64,000 nucleotides of DNA from JANSWY01 sp965243755 (GCA_965243755.1 CBDEVW010000004.1:434001-498000); one strand, 5' to 3'; shown: positions 36,927 to 45,676, numbered from the stretch's first letter. Notes: generated by a model not told the origin, from the letters alone. A program made the numbers and translations.

Positions 36927-37625
36927 ATGAAAAATATATTCTGTCTTTTATTAGCTCTAGTAGCCGTTTCCTGTAACGATATTTTAATATCAGATGATGA
37001 AAGAAATGGTATTGATGATATTCTAGCTTTTTATGGTGGATACTGTCAATACTCAATTGGTTTTTCAACAACAACAGATGAGGATTCCAAAAAATATTTT
37101 GAATTGGAGTTGAGTCAGTCAGAAGTTGCCGAAAATTATAAAGACAAAATTGATATGGTTACTTCTAATTTGGCGTATCGATTTTACAGAAACCTTGATG
37201 AAGGCTCAAAAAATAAGTACTCACATATCAGAGGAAAAGTAATCTTTGGCGATGGTAAGGAAGATTATGACGATTATCCGGTTGAAGATCTTAAAATCTT
37301 GAACGACAAGTTCTATTTGATCACTAATATTCAATCTTGGATCAACAACGAGGATTACAAACAAATTGCACGAAATCTAAATGACAGTTTAGTCTATGAA
37401 TATGACCGGAATGTACTAGCGACTAACCTAGAAAAAATAGATCCTCGATTTGGAATGATTTCAGAGTATCGGCTGTTTGGCTTCAAGTTTCTTACCCCAG
37501 ATAACATTAGGGTACTGAGAGTAAAGGGACTATTTATTAGAGAAAAGGAAAACAGTCAGTTCACCATATGGCTTAATGCAACTCCTGAGTCAAATGAAAT
37601 TCTTAAGATTGACTACAGTTGGTGA
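36927..37625 (+). CDS. Hypothetical lipoprotein (232 residues)
   Basis: ATG at 36927; signal peptide with lipobox (IFCLLLALVAVSC, Cys15). Mature part ~215 residues, acidic, alpha/beta, no transmembrane segment, no known motif (YGGYCQYSIGFSTTTDEDSKK, ENSQFTIWLNATPESNEILK). Likely anchored in the outer membrane. Followed by a long 667-bp intergenic stretch. Confidence 0.55.
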   Translation: MKNIFCLLLALVAVSCNDILISDDERNGIDDILAFYGGYCQYSIGFSTTTDEDSKKYFELELSQSEVAENYKDKIDMVTSNLAYRFYRNLDEGSKNKYSHIRGKVIFGDGKEDYDDYPVEDLKILNDKFYLITNIQSWINNEDYKQIARNLNDSLVYEYDRNVLATNLEKIDPRFGMISEYRLFGFKFLTPDNIRVLRVKGLFIREKENSQFTIWLNATPESNEILKIDYSW

Positions 37626-38292
37626 ATAATGAAGTCAAATGGACTTTACGTTCATTAAGAAGTGCCAAAAGTATTCGCGAACTTCTCTCAATCCCTATTT
37701 TTGTTTCTTAGGGTGCAATTTTTTACTTTGCTAACATATCTTATTTCGTAAAAACATGTGAGTCCTAAAAAAGATATAAACACATATTAATAATATAGTC
37801 GTGTCATTATTATCTCAATGAACCTTAGATATATTGGCTGTTGGGCCCTCATCCTTTGCTCCTGCTGTATACTCAACGATTTGCAAAGCGGAGACTTGGA
37901 TTTTCTAAATGGCATGCCCAATTGTGCATTTAGTGCCTGAACTACCATCCTTGATTCATGCCGCAGTGAGGAATCAATCGGCTCGGTCCCAATTGCAATG
38001 CGAACGCAACTTCCCAGGTTTTTGCAATGCCTGATTGGAAATTATAAAACCGTGTTGTTGCTGTATCATCAGTGCTTTTCAAAAAAAAAAAATTATACCA
38101 TCAGATTTATCCTAAAATATGATGTAGGTACAGGACCTTGTGCCTTGTAGTTACCGTTATGCTTCTGGTACACTTCCGCTATTTTAGCTGTACTTGCCAA
38201 CCGTGGGCACACAAACCGATAGTTGGTCGTTACCAGCAATTTCTGCAAGTCGAACTTTGACTTTTTTATGGTATTCGGATTAACCCTTTTAG
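37626..38292. other. 667-bp intergenic region, composite repeats and possible lost cassettes
   Basis: No convincing gene. GCTAACATATC at 37730 is a left-end motif standing 105 bp after the previous stop, with no gene ending there. 37842-37930 is a piece of module B (TTGGGC facing GCCCAA). 37978-38162 is a full module A. The last 130 bp before the gene at 38293 contain a second terminal-like GGTCGTTACC at 38227 but no repeat module. The layout suggests one or two cassettes that lost their genes. Confidence 0.5.
37978..38162 (+). repeat. Intergenic element, full module A
   Basis: 185 bp, all conserved blocks present: CGGCTCGG start, AATGCGAACGCAACTTCCCAGG, AATGCCTGATTGGAAATTAT, a 12-A run in place of the usual CAAAAAATTAAAAA, CATCAGATTTATCC, a diverged terminal hairpin (TACAGG / CCTTGTA), end CCGTTATGC. 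Confidence 0.75.
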
Positions 38293-39033
38293 ATGAAACG
38301 AATAATTTTAATTTCCACATATCTTATTTTAACCACAGGATTGTTTTCTCAAACTGTTATCACTGAAGAAACGGAATGTAAAAGAAAGCAAATTCAGGCG
38401 GCAAAAGAGGTTCAAAACAATATCATCAAGTATACATTGAACTTTGGGTTAGGTGGCTGGCTTCCAAGATATCAGCATGAAATTAGAGATGTACTAGCCC
38501 CTTATGGAATTGAATTTGAAATCAACCCTGTGTCAGATGTGTTTCCAAACGGGCAACACTGTTATAAGAATTTCATGGATAGTGTCATAACCGCAAAATT
38601 TGGAGATTCATTTATTAAAATGATAAATGAAAGGGCAGACAGCCTTTTCTACGAACGTCATAAGAATTCCATTTTTAGTTATTGGGATGTTGATGAATGG
38701 GCAAGGCATCCAAGTAATCAACAGCAACTTGGAGGTGACTACATAATTGAATATTTGAACAAATCAATAGAACAGAAAGGAAGTTACAGATTCGTTTCCA
38801 ACATCGTAAACAAGCCCTATGTGAGGATTGAGCTAATAATTGATAAGTTAGGCAACACGTCTAGCTGCATGATTTCAAAAAGAGAATTAAATGGACTCAA
38901 CGGTATCAACCTGAACGCTCTGGAGAACTTCATTACTCAAACTATTGAACAAATTGACGATTGGACACCTGCCAAAATCAAAGGAAATAATGTAACGGCT
39001 AAATTTCAAAGAAGTGTAGCAATTGAAATTTGA
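38293..39033 (+). CDS. Secreted hypothetical protein with TonB-like C-terminal domain
   Basis: 246 residues. Signal peptide (RIILISTYLILTTGLFSQ). The middle is helical with conserved Cys and Trp residues of no known family. Residues ~165-245 (YVRIELIIDKLGNTSSCMISK ... DDWTPAKIKGNNVTAKFQ) resemble the C-terminal domain of TonB-like envelope proteins, as in the gene at 34682. Function unknown. Directly followed by a bare terminal motif GGATGTTATG and the next lipoprotein gene. Confidence 0.6.
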   Translation: MKRIILISTYLILTTGLFSQTVITEETECKRKQIQAAKEVQNNIIKYTLNFGLGGWLPRYQHEIRDVLAPYGIEFEINPVSDVFPNGQHCYKNFMDSVITAKFGDSFIKMINERADSLFYERHKNSIFSYWDVDEWARHPSNQQQLGGDYIIEYLNKSIEQKGSYRFVSNIVNKPYVRIELIIDKLGNTSSCMISKRELNGLNGINLNALENFITQTIEQIDDWTPAKIKGNNVTAKFQRSVAIEI

Positions 39034-39082
39034 AAAGTTTAGCTTACGGATGATAGTTGGATGTTATGTAGAAATAATTGAA

Positions 39083-39658
39083 ATGAGAAAAAAAATCATA
39101 TATCATTTGATCGCTGCATTACTGCTTGGCTGTAGTGGAACAACTTCCAAAACATATTATGATACTGGTGAACTTGAGTCTGAGTATTTTCCTAATGAAC
39201 AGATAGGTAAAGTCTACTATAAATCTGGAGCCCTACAAAGAATAGATCGCTTTCAATATGGAGAACTACACGGTATGGTCGAATTGTTCTCAGAAGACAG
39301 TTCAACGTATACACAAGTGTTTTTTGACAAGGGAGAATGGAAAAGAGCACAGATAAACGAAATGGACGGTGATTTCATTACGTATCAATCGGACACTTCG
39401 TTAATTTATAGGATAACCATTGACTCCAATATCACATATCAATTTTCTCACAAAGTCGTACGAACAGGAGAAAATGAATTTGAGTATGAATTTGATAGCA
39501 CATTAATTTTTGACAAAGATTCCATCTTAAAGTATAGGTATTGGCAGTTTGACTTTGATGCTGCCTTAGGGATATTCACTGACCTCAACACAGGTAAGGT
39601 TGATACCCTAACAGCCAAAGAATTTAAAAACCTTGGTCTATTTGAGTCGCCATGGTAA
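39083..39658 (+). CDS. MORN/YwqK-type lipoprotein
   Basis: 191 residues from the ATG at 39083, which gives a clean lipoprotein signal (KIIYHLIAALLLGCSG, Cys16). Repeats YYDTGELESEYFPN, VYYKSGALQRIDRFQYGELHG and VELFSEDSSTYTQVFFDKGEW are YwqK/MORN-like, related in style to the gene at 34682. The frame is open upstream to 39023, but that segment holds the GGATGTTATG repeat end (39059-39068), so the later start is chosen. Confidence 0.6.
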   Translation: MRKKIIYHLIAALLLGCSGTTSKTYYDTGELESEYFPNEQIGKVYYKSGALQRIDRFQYGELHGMVELFSEDSSTYTQVFFDKGEWKRAQINEMDGDFITYQSDTSLIYRITIDSNITYQFSHKVVRTGENEFEYEFDSTLIFDKDSILKYRYWQFDFDAALGIFTDLNTGKVDTLTAKEFKNLGLFESPW

Positions 39659-39668
39659 AAAATCTACA

Positions 39669-39998
39669 TAACATCGGGTCATGACATCATGCTGTTGTGA
39701 GGAGTCTGTTCTGCATTGTGGCAGCTGTTGTGGTGAGGCTTGCATTTTTTTTCATACGGCTGTAGGCTCAACGATATATTAAGCGGAAGACTTGGTTTTT
39801 CTAGGCGGCATGCCCAACCGTACATTTTGCAACTGGTGCAGTATTTGGCAAGGCATGAACTTGGTGCATACTTCATTGTTCGCCTTATTTCTGTTTGATA
39901 AAATGAATTGGAAAAACTATTTTACAATCAAAAATCAGGCTATGAAGTGTAGCTGAGGCAGGTACCTTTCATTCTCTACTCATCATGGCTGGTCGTTC
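39669..39998 (+). repeat. Intergenic element: module B left part plus module C right part
   Basis: Fills the 369-bp gap. Left end TAACATCGGG 10 bp after the stop, then a CATGA-CA-TCATG palindrome and module B (ACTTGG...GGCATGCCCAACCG). From ~39885 it switches to module C, with stem GGCTATGA (39938) / TCATGGCT (39983) plus GTAG / CTAC, enclosing AGGTACCT, and ends GGTCGTTC 29 bp before the next ATG. Confidence 0.65.
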
Positions 39999-40027
39999 AT
40001 CATTGAAAACCATAGGTCTTCCAATCA

Positions 40028-40510
40028 ATGCTTGACAAAAAATATAGAAGTCATTACATTAAGTATCTTACCTGGAAATATTTTCCATCAGCCATACTGG
40101 TTGCAATTATATTCAACCATTTTGAAGAGGGCAGTAACCTTGAAACTTTAATAAGTGGAGGTTCAATTATTTCTGTTGCTCTCTTGCTAACGCTTGAATT
40201 TGTTTTGTTCAAAGTAATAAAAGAGGCGGTCGTAACTAATGACGGACTTGTTTTGAATCAAAAATTTTCACTCGAATGGAATGACATTTCAAAAATTAAT
40301 TACATCCCTTTGATAAGGTTTTACTTCATTCGATATAGATATAATGGCAAAAAACGCTTTGCCTTGTTTCCAACAGAAAGGTTGCTTCATGAGGTCATCT
40401 TTGGCCTGAATGATGATAACATTGTCCAAAAGATTTCATTGATTCAAAAGAAGCACTTCCAACGTTCAAGATTTTCTGAGAGAAGAAAGAAAAATGAACA
40501 TAACATCTAG
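40028..40510 (+). CDS. Hypothetical membrane protein (160 residues)
   Basis: Two hydrophobic segments (~20-33 and ~48-68) followed by a basic cytoplasmic domain (EWNDISKINYIPLIRFYFIRYRYNGKKRFALFP) that looks like a small PH-like fold, as in many two-helix bacterial membrane proteins. No family can be named. The stop TAG is inside TAACATCTAG, the left end of the next element. Confidence 0.5.
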   Translation: MLDKKYRSHYIKYLTWKYFPSAILVAIIFNHFEEGSNLETLISGGSIISVALLLTLEFVLFKVIKEAVVTNDGLVLNQKFSLEWNDISKINYIPLIRFYFIRYRYNGKKRFALFPTERLLHEVIFGLNDDNIVQKISLIQKKHFQRSRFSERRKKNEHNI

Positions 40511-40745
40511 CGATGAGGTAATGCCGTGGTGATGAATCCCAGTACATTCTGGAATCCAGGGTTGTTGGGCTAGCATCCTTTGCTCAGGCTGAATGCTCAA
40601 CGATTTTGCATGGCGGAGACTTGAATTTTCTGGGTGGCATGCCCAACCGTGCATTAGTGGCTACTGCCATCATCTTGTCCGCAAAAGTTGCTATGTTTAC
40701 TGAAATTTTGTTGGTGTGACACTACCCATGCTGACGTTCGTTAGC
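40501..40745 (+). repeat. Intergenic element, full module B
   Basis: 245 bp from TAACATCTAG (overlapping the previous stop) to CGTTCGTTAGC, 14 bp before the next ATG. TTGGGC at ~40565 faces GCCCAAC at ~40640. The right part has the TGG-T-GTG / CAC-TAC-CCA hairpin just before the end. Confidence 0.7.
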
Positions 40746-40759
40746 TACAATCACTATTT

Positions 40760-41185
40760 ATGGCAATCTGGAATGTAATTGACCAAAAATCTTTTGGTAT
40801 AAATCTTCTAAAAACTGGAGAATCAACTTTTAGAGTTGTGCAAGCTGGTGAGTTAAACCTGCTGCACACTGGGAGTGATTACACTCTGGTACACTCCAAA
40901 ATTTTATCTGCATTTGACACATTACTTAGTGATCAACTAGAGATTACACAAGTCTCAATATTTAGAAAAGCTACCGATGAGACCTGGACAGATTATCATG
41001 CTCTTGATATAAAGCAACATCTGACCATCGAAAATATTGACGCCACTAATTCTGATGGTGATCAGATCTGGCAGTTTCAACATAATTTATTTGTATCAGA
41101 TCATATCAAGAACCGACTAATTGACCTTACACCTACAAATGAGTTATTATTTTCAGAAGGGTTTAGCATGTTTGGTGGTGTTTAG
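40760..41185 (+). CDS. Hypothetical protein (141 residues)
   Basis: Soluble, no signal peptide. Mixed alpha/beta with long helices (SILSAFDTLLSDQLEITQVSIFRKATDETWTDY). No family recognised. Starts 14 bp after the terminal GTTAGC of a module B element and ends about 30 bp before a module A element, so it is the sole gene of its cassette-like unit. Confidence 0.5.
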   Translation: MAIWNVIDQKSFGINLLKTGESTFRVVQAGELNLLHTGSDYTLVHSKILSAFDTLLSDQLEITQVSIFRKATDETWTDYHALDIKQHLTIENIDATNSDGDQIWQFQHNLFVSDHIKNRLIDLTPTNELLFSEGFSMFGGV

Positions 41186-41214
41186 CCGATTTAAAAAAGT
41201 ATACTGGGGTAATG

Positions 41215-41392
41215 CTGGCTCGATTGCAATTGCATTGCGACTGCAACTTCCCCCACATTTATAATGCCTGATAGGAAATATTATAGCAGCTGTTTTTGCT
41301 GTATCATCAGTGCTATTCAAAAAATTAAAAAACATTAGATTTATCTAAAATATAATATCGCACCTTGGTGTGCTATATTTTGATGTTATTGC
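41215..41392 (+). repeat. Intergenic element, full module A with compensatory changes
   Basis: 178 bp. The second stem is CAGC / GCTG where most copies have CCGC / GCGG, and the terminal stem is CGCACC / GGTGTG where others have AGAACC / GGTTCT. Pairing is kept though sequence differs. Ends GATGTTATTGC 13 bp before the next ATG. Confidence 0.75.
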
Positions 41393-41405
41393 AAGATATT
41401 TACTT

Positions 41406-42089
41406 ATGAGACTATCGACCACCATTCTATTCATCTCTTTGGTTTCTGCAATAAGTGCTCAACCATTAGCTATCATTAATGATCCAGACGGATTTACAAA
41501 TGTTCGAAAAGGTCCTGGAACAACCTATGAAGTTGTTGGCAAATTAGTTGAAAATGAAGTGTTCATGCTAAGCGATGAACTACAGCCTGATAATGAATGG
41601 TACATGGTATTCCAGGTCGAATTTCCGTATGCGGAGGGTTATGTACATAAAAGTAGAATTCAACTTCTTTCTAAACTTCCAAAAGTTGAGGATAAATCAT
41701 ATGATAAGGGAGAACTACGTATGTCCAATCAAAATATTGACTTTATGATTACTCGTAAGGATTTTGATAGATCAGCGCATGAATATGAAATGGATGGACC
41801 TCATGTAAGAAAGATAGATGGTTTTGAACCTTTTGGAATTGATGGAGATTACCCAACATCAGAAATTGTTAGTATGAGTTTATCGATCAACAGGAAACCT
41901 GTTGAACTACCTACAGATGCTTATTCAGACTTGTTTAATGTGAATTTTGGTCAAATAGAAATTAGGTTAAAGTCAGATGATACCCTATTTGTCATAATGG
42001 CTTCCAACTCAGATGGAGCTGGAGGATATGATGCTGTTTGGGTAGTAATAGATAAAGAATACCATAAACGACACATCGTGCAGATTTAA
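41406..42089 (+). CDS. Secreted SH3-domain protein
   Basis: 227 residues from the ATG at 41406, with signal peptide (LSTTILFISLVSAISAQ). Residues ~18-90 are a bacterial SH3 (SH3b) domain: DGFTNVRKGPGTTYEVVGKLVENE, then EWYMVFQVEFPYAEGYVHKSRI. The C-terminal ~130 residues are of no known family. SH3b domains in exported proteins usually bind cell-wall or surface ligands. The frame is open further upstream but only through the repeat. Confidence 0.65.
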   Translation: MRLSTTILFISLVSAISAQPLAIINDPDGFTNVRKGPGTTYEVVGKLVENEVFMLSDELQPDNEWYMVFQVEFPYAEGYVHKSRIQLLSKLPKVEDKSYDKGELRMSNQNIDFMITRKDFDRSAHEYEMDGPHVRKIDGFEPFGIDGDYPTSEIVSMSLSINRKPVELPTDAYSDLFNVNFGQIEIRLKSDDTLFVIMASNSDGAGGYDAVWVVIDKEYHKRHIVQI

Positions 42090-42187
42090 AAAAGCTGATA
42101 TCATCGGGTGATGTTGTTATGGCACAGTTTACATTGGTGTTCGATGTTAACCATCTTGTTCGCGTAGATTTCGTGTCTTTTTCTTCC

Positions 42188-42217
42188 CATCAGAGTCCCT
42201 TTCAGGAGACTCTGATG
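42188..42217. repeat. Solo REP palindrome
   Basis: 30 bp, stem CATCAGAGTC / GACTCTGATG in the orientation of the right end of the RAYT element at 53404-54125; flanked by the same TTCTTCC and GGGGATAA outer bases. Confidence 0.85.
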
Positions 42218-42232
42218 GGGATAAAGGTCGTT

Positions 42233-42273
42233 ATGATCAATAATGTCTTATATTTGCAAAAATTAACTATCTG
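42233..42273 (+). promoter_or_regulatory. Promoter/leader block shared with the paralogue at 49328
   Basis: ATGATCAATAATGTCT, then the -7 element TATATTTG (42249-42256), then AAAATTAACTATCT, nearly identical to 49281-49321. No clear TTTG -33 in either copy. Confidence 0.5.
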
Positions 42274-42277
42274 AAAA

Positions 42278-43426
42278 ATGAAAAGGATAAAATTCATAGT
42301 GCTTGCTGGTTTAATATTGTTTTTTTACAACGACTCATATGGTCAGGACGCTACTTATAATACTCTAACACTTACAAAACCCTACGACCAGATTAAATTT
42401 CAAATACCTGGTGAAAATAGGTACTATTTTATGTCAAAGCCTTCAACAAATACTTCTTTTGGTCTTTATAGTCCAGATGATGGAGGTTGGTTTACATATT
42501 GGAACACCGGATCTGGTAACATGATTTTGAAAAAAGGGAGAATGGGGGTAGGAACTCCAACACCTTTCTATCCAATTCACATCAAGTCCCCAAGTGGAAT
42601 AAACGCAATTTTTGGATTAGAAGCGACGAATTTTACCCCTCAGATTAGAATGTACAGTGGTGGAGTCAACATCCATAACCGAATAGCTTATGGAACTGGC
42701 TCAGGAACTGATGGTAAATTTTCGATTTCACAAATTGATACTGGTTCGGGTGTCGCAGGGTCTTTAACTGATAGGATCACAATCAACTCCAATGGATATG
42801 TGGGAATTGGTGTAAACCCAACTTATAAACTTGATGTTAATGGCTCAGCCAAAGTAAGAAGCAGTATTGTTGTAGATGGAACTGATTTTAGTCTGGGTAG
42901 GAATAATTCAAGGGACAAAGGATCACTTCCGAATCAAAGGGCCTTAGTTCATTATACTCAAGATAGACTCTATATAAACTTTGGGGGTGATTTCGAAGGA
43001 GGTGTTAGAATTCAAGGCCCAAAAACCATTATTGACAGTCCTTTAGGGATCGGTACAACAACGATGGGTGACCATAAACTTGCTGTTGAAGGAACAATCG
43101 GATCAAGAGAAATCAAGGTAGAGGCAACTCAGTGGTATGATTTTGTGTTTTCAAAAGACTATAATCTTAGAAGTTTGGAGGAAGTTGAAGAATATGTAAA
43201 CCAGTACCAACATCTTCCTGACATTCCAACGGAAGAAGAGGTGCAAGAAAATGGCATCTATCTTGGTGAAATGAATGGTAAGTTGCTTCAGAAGATCGAG
43301 GAATTGACTCTTTATATGATTGAAATGAATAAAAGAGTCAATCAACTTGAAAATGAAAACCTGCAATTAAAAGAGGATAACCTGGAACTTAAATCAGAAG
43401 TCTCTGCACTCAGAAAGGGAAAATGA
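42278..43426 (+). CDS. Secreted tail-fibre-like protein with C-terminal coiled coil
   Basis: 382 residues. Signal peptide (FIVLAGLILFFYNDSYGQ). The middle has the G-V-G-T/I-G repeat units of Bacteroidota fibre-like proteins (GRMGVGTPTPFYPIHIKSP, GYVGIGVNPTYKLDVNGSA, GIGTTTMGDHKLAVEGT). The end is the conserved block DFVFSKDYNLRSLEEVEEY, PDIPTEEEVQENGIYLGEMN, then a long coiled coil. Such proteins are predicted surface fibres. Paralogue of the gene at 49328, sharing both C-terminal block and promoter. Confidence 0.75.
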   Translation: MKRIKFIVLAGLILFFYNDSYGQDATYNTLTLTKPYDQIKFQIPGENRYYFMSKPSTNTSFGLYSPDDGGWFTYWNTGSGNMILKKGRMGVGTPTPFYPIHIKSPSGINAIFGLEATNFTPQIRMYSGGVNIHNRIAYGTGSGTDGKFSISQIDTGSGVAGSLTDRITINSNGYVGIGVNPTYKLDVNGSAKVRSSIVVDGTDFSLGRNNSRDKGSLPNQRALVHYTQDRLYINFGGDFEGGVRIQGPKTIIDSPLGIGTTTMGDHKLAVEGTIGSREIKVEATQWYDFVFSKDYNLRSLEEVEEYVNQYQHLPDIPTEEEVQENGIYLGEMNGKLLQKIEELTLYMIEMNKRVNQLENENLQLKEDNLELKSEVSALRKGK

Positions 43427-43435
43427 TCATGACAA

Positions 43436-43490
43436 ACGCTGATGAATGAATAGATATAGAACCTTGGGGTTCTATATTCGAACGGTAACC
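43436..43490 (+). repeat. Short intergenic element, module A end only
   Basis: ACAAACGCTGATGAATGAAT left end, then the best terminal hairpin of the set: ATATAGAACC-TTGG-GGTTCTATAT, followed by a degenerate TCGAACGGTAACC. Lies entirely in the 67-bp gap. Confidence 0.6.
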
Positions 43491-43493
43491 ACA

Positions 43494-44081
43494 ATGAATA
43501 TGAATAGAATATTATCAGCCTTGTCGATCTTATTGCTTATTTCATCATGCTCAAATGAAGATGTTAATAGAATTAATGAAGCCTCAACCAAACTAGACAT
43601 GTTTGGACTTCACGCTGAAAGTTTGCTAGCCTTTAACTCCAGTATTCTAACATCTGAAGATTCTTTGAAAAAGTATTCATTTTTTGTTTCTGCCATAGAC
43701 TCATTAGCTGTATTACGAGATGAGCTTATTTCGGCTACAGGCGGATACACAAGAATGGGCCAATATTTTGATCCACCTGCTTACAACCATGTCGAATCAT
43801 ATTTTTATGGAGAAACATATTTCAGAAATAATAGCCATAAATTCTTCTTTAGAATAGTTGATCGTTTTATTGAAACCTTAAATAGGCACCCCGGACAAAC
43901 GTATCAGCAAGACTTTGAAAAACGGTTTGATATATTGCTCGAACATTACGAATTAGGAAGTAGAGAAAATCTATTCAGGAATCTATCAATTAACGAAGCG
44001 GTTGAACTAATCGAAAAGATCAGATCAGAAATTGCCTTTGAGCAGACAAAAATGATACTGAAGAAGAAAAAAAGTGGTTAA
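43494..44081 (+). CDS. Hypothetical lipoprotein (195 residues)
   Basis: ATG at 43494 (or 43500) gives a lipoprotein signal (RILSALSILLLISSCS). The mature part is almost all alpha-helical (NRINEASTKLDMFGLHAESLL, HYELGSRENLFRNLSINEAVELI) with a basic end. No family recognised. The upstream in-frame codons to 43446 lie in the repeat and are rejected. Stop codon is part of TTAACATATGC. Confidence 0.5.
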   Translation: MNMNRILSALSILLLISSCSNEDVNRINEASTKLDMFGLHAESLLAFNSSILTSEDSLKKYSFFVSAIDSLAVLRDELISATGGYTRMGQYFDPPAYNHVESYFYGETYFRNNSHKFFFRIVDRFIETLNRHPGQTYQQDFEKRFDILLEHYELGSRENLFRNLSINEAVELIEKIRSEIAFEQTKMILKKKKSG

Positions 44082-44264
44082 CATATGCTATGAATGAATA
44101 GAGGGTTTTGAAGTTCAGGAGCAATGTGCTACCTGCTCGGTTCGCCCCATTTCAGCTTGATAAAATGCAATGAAAATTTATTTTACAATCAAAAACGAGG
44201 CTATGAAGAAGTAGTTAAAGGAGATGCCTCTCAAACTCTACTCATCATAGCTGTTCGTTATGCC
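44078..44264 (+). repeat. Intergenic element: TAACATAT left end plus module C
   Basis: TTAACATATGC overlaps the previous stop. Module C from ~44140, stem GGCTATGA (44199) / TCATAGCT (44245) plus AGTAG / CTACT, enclosing AGG-AGATG-CCT; end GTTCGTTATGCC. Same right-hand module as 39885-39998. Confidence 0.65.
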
Positions 44265-44286
44265 CAATTGCGCAACTAGAGAGAAA

Positions 44287-44589
44287 ATGACCTTCGAAGA
44301 TTTTAGATTGGAACTGGAAACCGAATTGAAGAGGATCGTCAGGCTTGAACTTCAAGAAATTTACGACGAACCTTATAGCTTTGGGAACGGACTTTTTGCC
44401 TACCGAATTAACGGGAGAAATTATCGGTTCAAGTATGATGGTTGCGAAAAACAAATAACTGTAGATGTGAGTGAACAACATCAAAAGTATTTTGGTGACT
44501 CATGGAACCGCAGAGCAACAATTGACGAACTCAGCAACGGAGTGGCTAAGACAATCGAACTTCTAAAGTTATCCGAACACTCTAAATAA
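44287..44589 (+). CDS. Hypothetical protein (100 residues)
   Basis: ATG at 44287; small soluble protein with a long N-terminal helix (TFEDFRLELETELKRIVRLEL) and a short beta region (GLFAYRINGRNYRFKYDGCEKQITVDV). No family recognised. Another in-frame ATG at 44260 lies in the terminal GTTATGCC of the repeat. The stop is followed at once by the ATG of the next gene (one base overlap), so these two form a coupled pair in one cassette-like unit. Confidence 0.5.
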   Translation: MTFEDFRLELETELKRIVRLELQEIYDEPYSFGNGLFAYRINGRNYRFKYDGCEKQITVDVSEQHQKYFGDSWNRRATIDELSNGVAKTIELLKLSEHSK

Positions 44590-44975
44590 TGTCAAAATTT
44601 AGCTTGGTTGATTCGTTGAAAGGAAAACATTGGGTCATCATATTGATAATCATAATATCCTCATTTGGTATATACAACGGATTAACTTCATTAACAGAAG
44701 ATGCCATTAGCGAAAATTGGCAAACTAAGGACAGAACACTGTTAATTGACAAGTGTCTCAAAGACGCTGGTGAAATCTCAACCAAGTACCCTGGTTTATT
44801 GTCGGAATATTGCTCCTGCTCTATTCTGAAAATTCAGGATCAATTCACCAAACGAGAATATTTTGAAATTTCTAGTGAACCCGTGAACTCCCAACTTGAT
44901 AAGCTATATCCGGTAATTGAATCCTGCCAAGCGGAACTGCAAACTAGAATCAAGGAGATAGAAGACCCAGAATAG
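44589..44975 (+). CDS. Hypothetical single-helix membrane protein (128 residues)
   Basis: One N-terminal helix (HWVIILIIIISSFGIYNGL), then a ~100-residue exported or cytoplasmic domain with a CSCS motif and further Cys (DKCLKDAGEISTKYP, EYCSCSILKIQ, ESCQAELQ). The Cys pattern is like small helical domains in other Bacteroidota hypothetical proteins, but I cannot name it. Coupled to the preceding gene. Confidence 0.5.
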   Translation: MSKFSLVDSLKGKHWVIILIIIISSFGIYNGLTSLTEDAISENWQTKDRTLLIDKCLKDAGEISTKYPGLLSEYCSCSILKIQDQFTKREYFEISSEPVNSQLDKLYPVIESCQAELQTRIKEIEDPE

Positions 44976-45065
44976 AAGCGCATAACAGACGAAATAGCGA
45001 ATGGCCAAACTGCTTACTTGTTACTTCTGTGCAATCCAACCGTGAATCTGCGGCTTTTTCTTCCC

Positions 45066-45095
45066 CATCAGAGTCTCCTGAAAGGGACTCTGATG
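45066..45095. repeat. REP palindrome, left end of decayed RAYT copy
   Basis: Identical in its 30 bp to the left end of the intact element at 53404. Confidence 0.85.
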
Positions 45096-45102
45096 CTCCA
45101 TA

Positions 45103-45480
45103 CCATTCATAACTTAATATCACCCCGAAACATCCTTGTAATGTGTAAGGAAATTAACGGTCTTGCCTAACTCATAGAATTGAGCGGATGAATGATCATA
45201 TGATGTGTGATTACCTACCAGATTCCATTTTGCCAGAAACTGGATTAGAATGAATGTACTCCAGTTTAGTTTCTAGCATTTTTAGGCTGTGGCAAGGTTT
45301 GGTCTCAAAAGAGGGCAATGATTTGGTTGATGGTCTTAGAGGAACTTTTCTTTCACATGAAGCAATCCGTGAAAGTGATTAGGCATAATGACAAAACTGG
45401 GAGTCATTATATGTTTTTCATTCAAGTATTTGAACCAGTTGTAGAAATAATCATGACAAGAGGTTATTTGCCTGAATTCG
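45103..45480 (-). pseudogene. Decayed RAYT (Y1) transposase
   Basis: Nearly identical at the start to 53455-53650 of the intact transposase element. It then has an internal deletion of about 130 bp and resumes at the part encoding the catalytic HFH region, then a second deletion removes the N-terminal end. No intact frame remains. Flanked by REPs at 45066 and 45487. Confidence 0.85.
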
Positions 45481-45486
45481 GGTGCT

Positions 45487-45516
45487 CCTCAGAATCCCTT
45501 TCAGGGGACTCTGAGG
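45487..45516. repeat. REP palindrome, right end of decayed RAYT copy
   Basis: Stem outer pair changed from CATCAG / CTGATG to CCTCAG / CTGAGG, a compensatory substitution that keeps pairing. Confidence 0.8.
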
Positions 45517-45676
45517 GGATAAAGGTTTGACTCTAATGAATCATTTATTACAGCTACTTATCAAGTATCAAAAAATCATTAGTTTTATCTAATAGAAACA
45601 TGAATTAAATAACAGGTCATGTGCTGTTATAGAAATGTTATGATCAATGGGGTAGATATCAACAAACACTGTCAAG

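Larger units (their letters stand above)
42090..42277. other. Degenerate intergenic element with a REP and a conserved promoter
   Basis: Starts with TATCATCGGGTGATG, a decayed left end. A 30-bp REP palindrome lies at 42188-42217. A GGTCGTTATGATC end motif at 42226 merges into the promoter-like block shared with the gene at 49328. Confidence 0.5.
44980..45645. other. Intergenic element interrupted by a decayed RAYT insertion
   Basis: The 701-bp gap opens with GCATAACAGACG near the stop (left end) and closes with a diverged module A right half (45549-45645). That half has a different terminal stem, ATAACAG / CTGTTAT, and ends AATGTTATGATC. The middle (45066-45516) is a deleted copy of the REP-flanked transposon. 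Confidence 0.6.

Noticed and set aside
37818..37940. 40-codon ORF with a lipoprotein-like start (CWALILCSCC)
   Set aside because: It coincides with a fragment of module B that occurs elsewhere with stops in this frame, so the resemblance to a signal peptide is chance.
45318..45530. 70-codon plus-strand ORF
   Set aside because: Antisense to the decayed transposase and its REP; a shadow of the relic.
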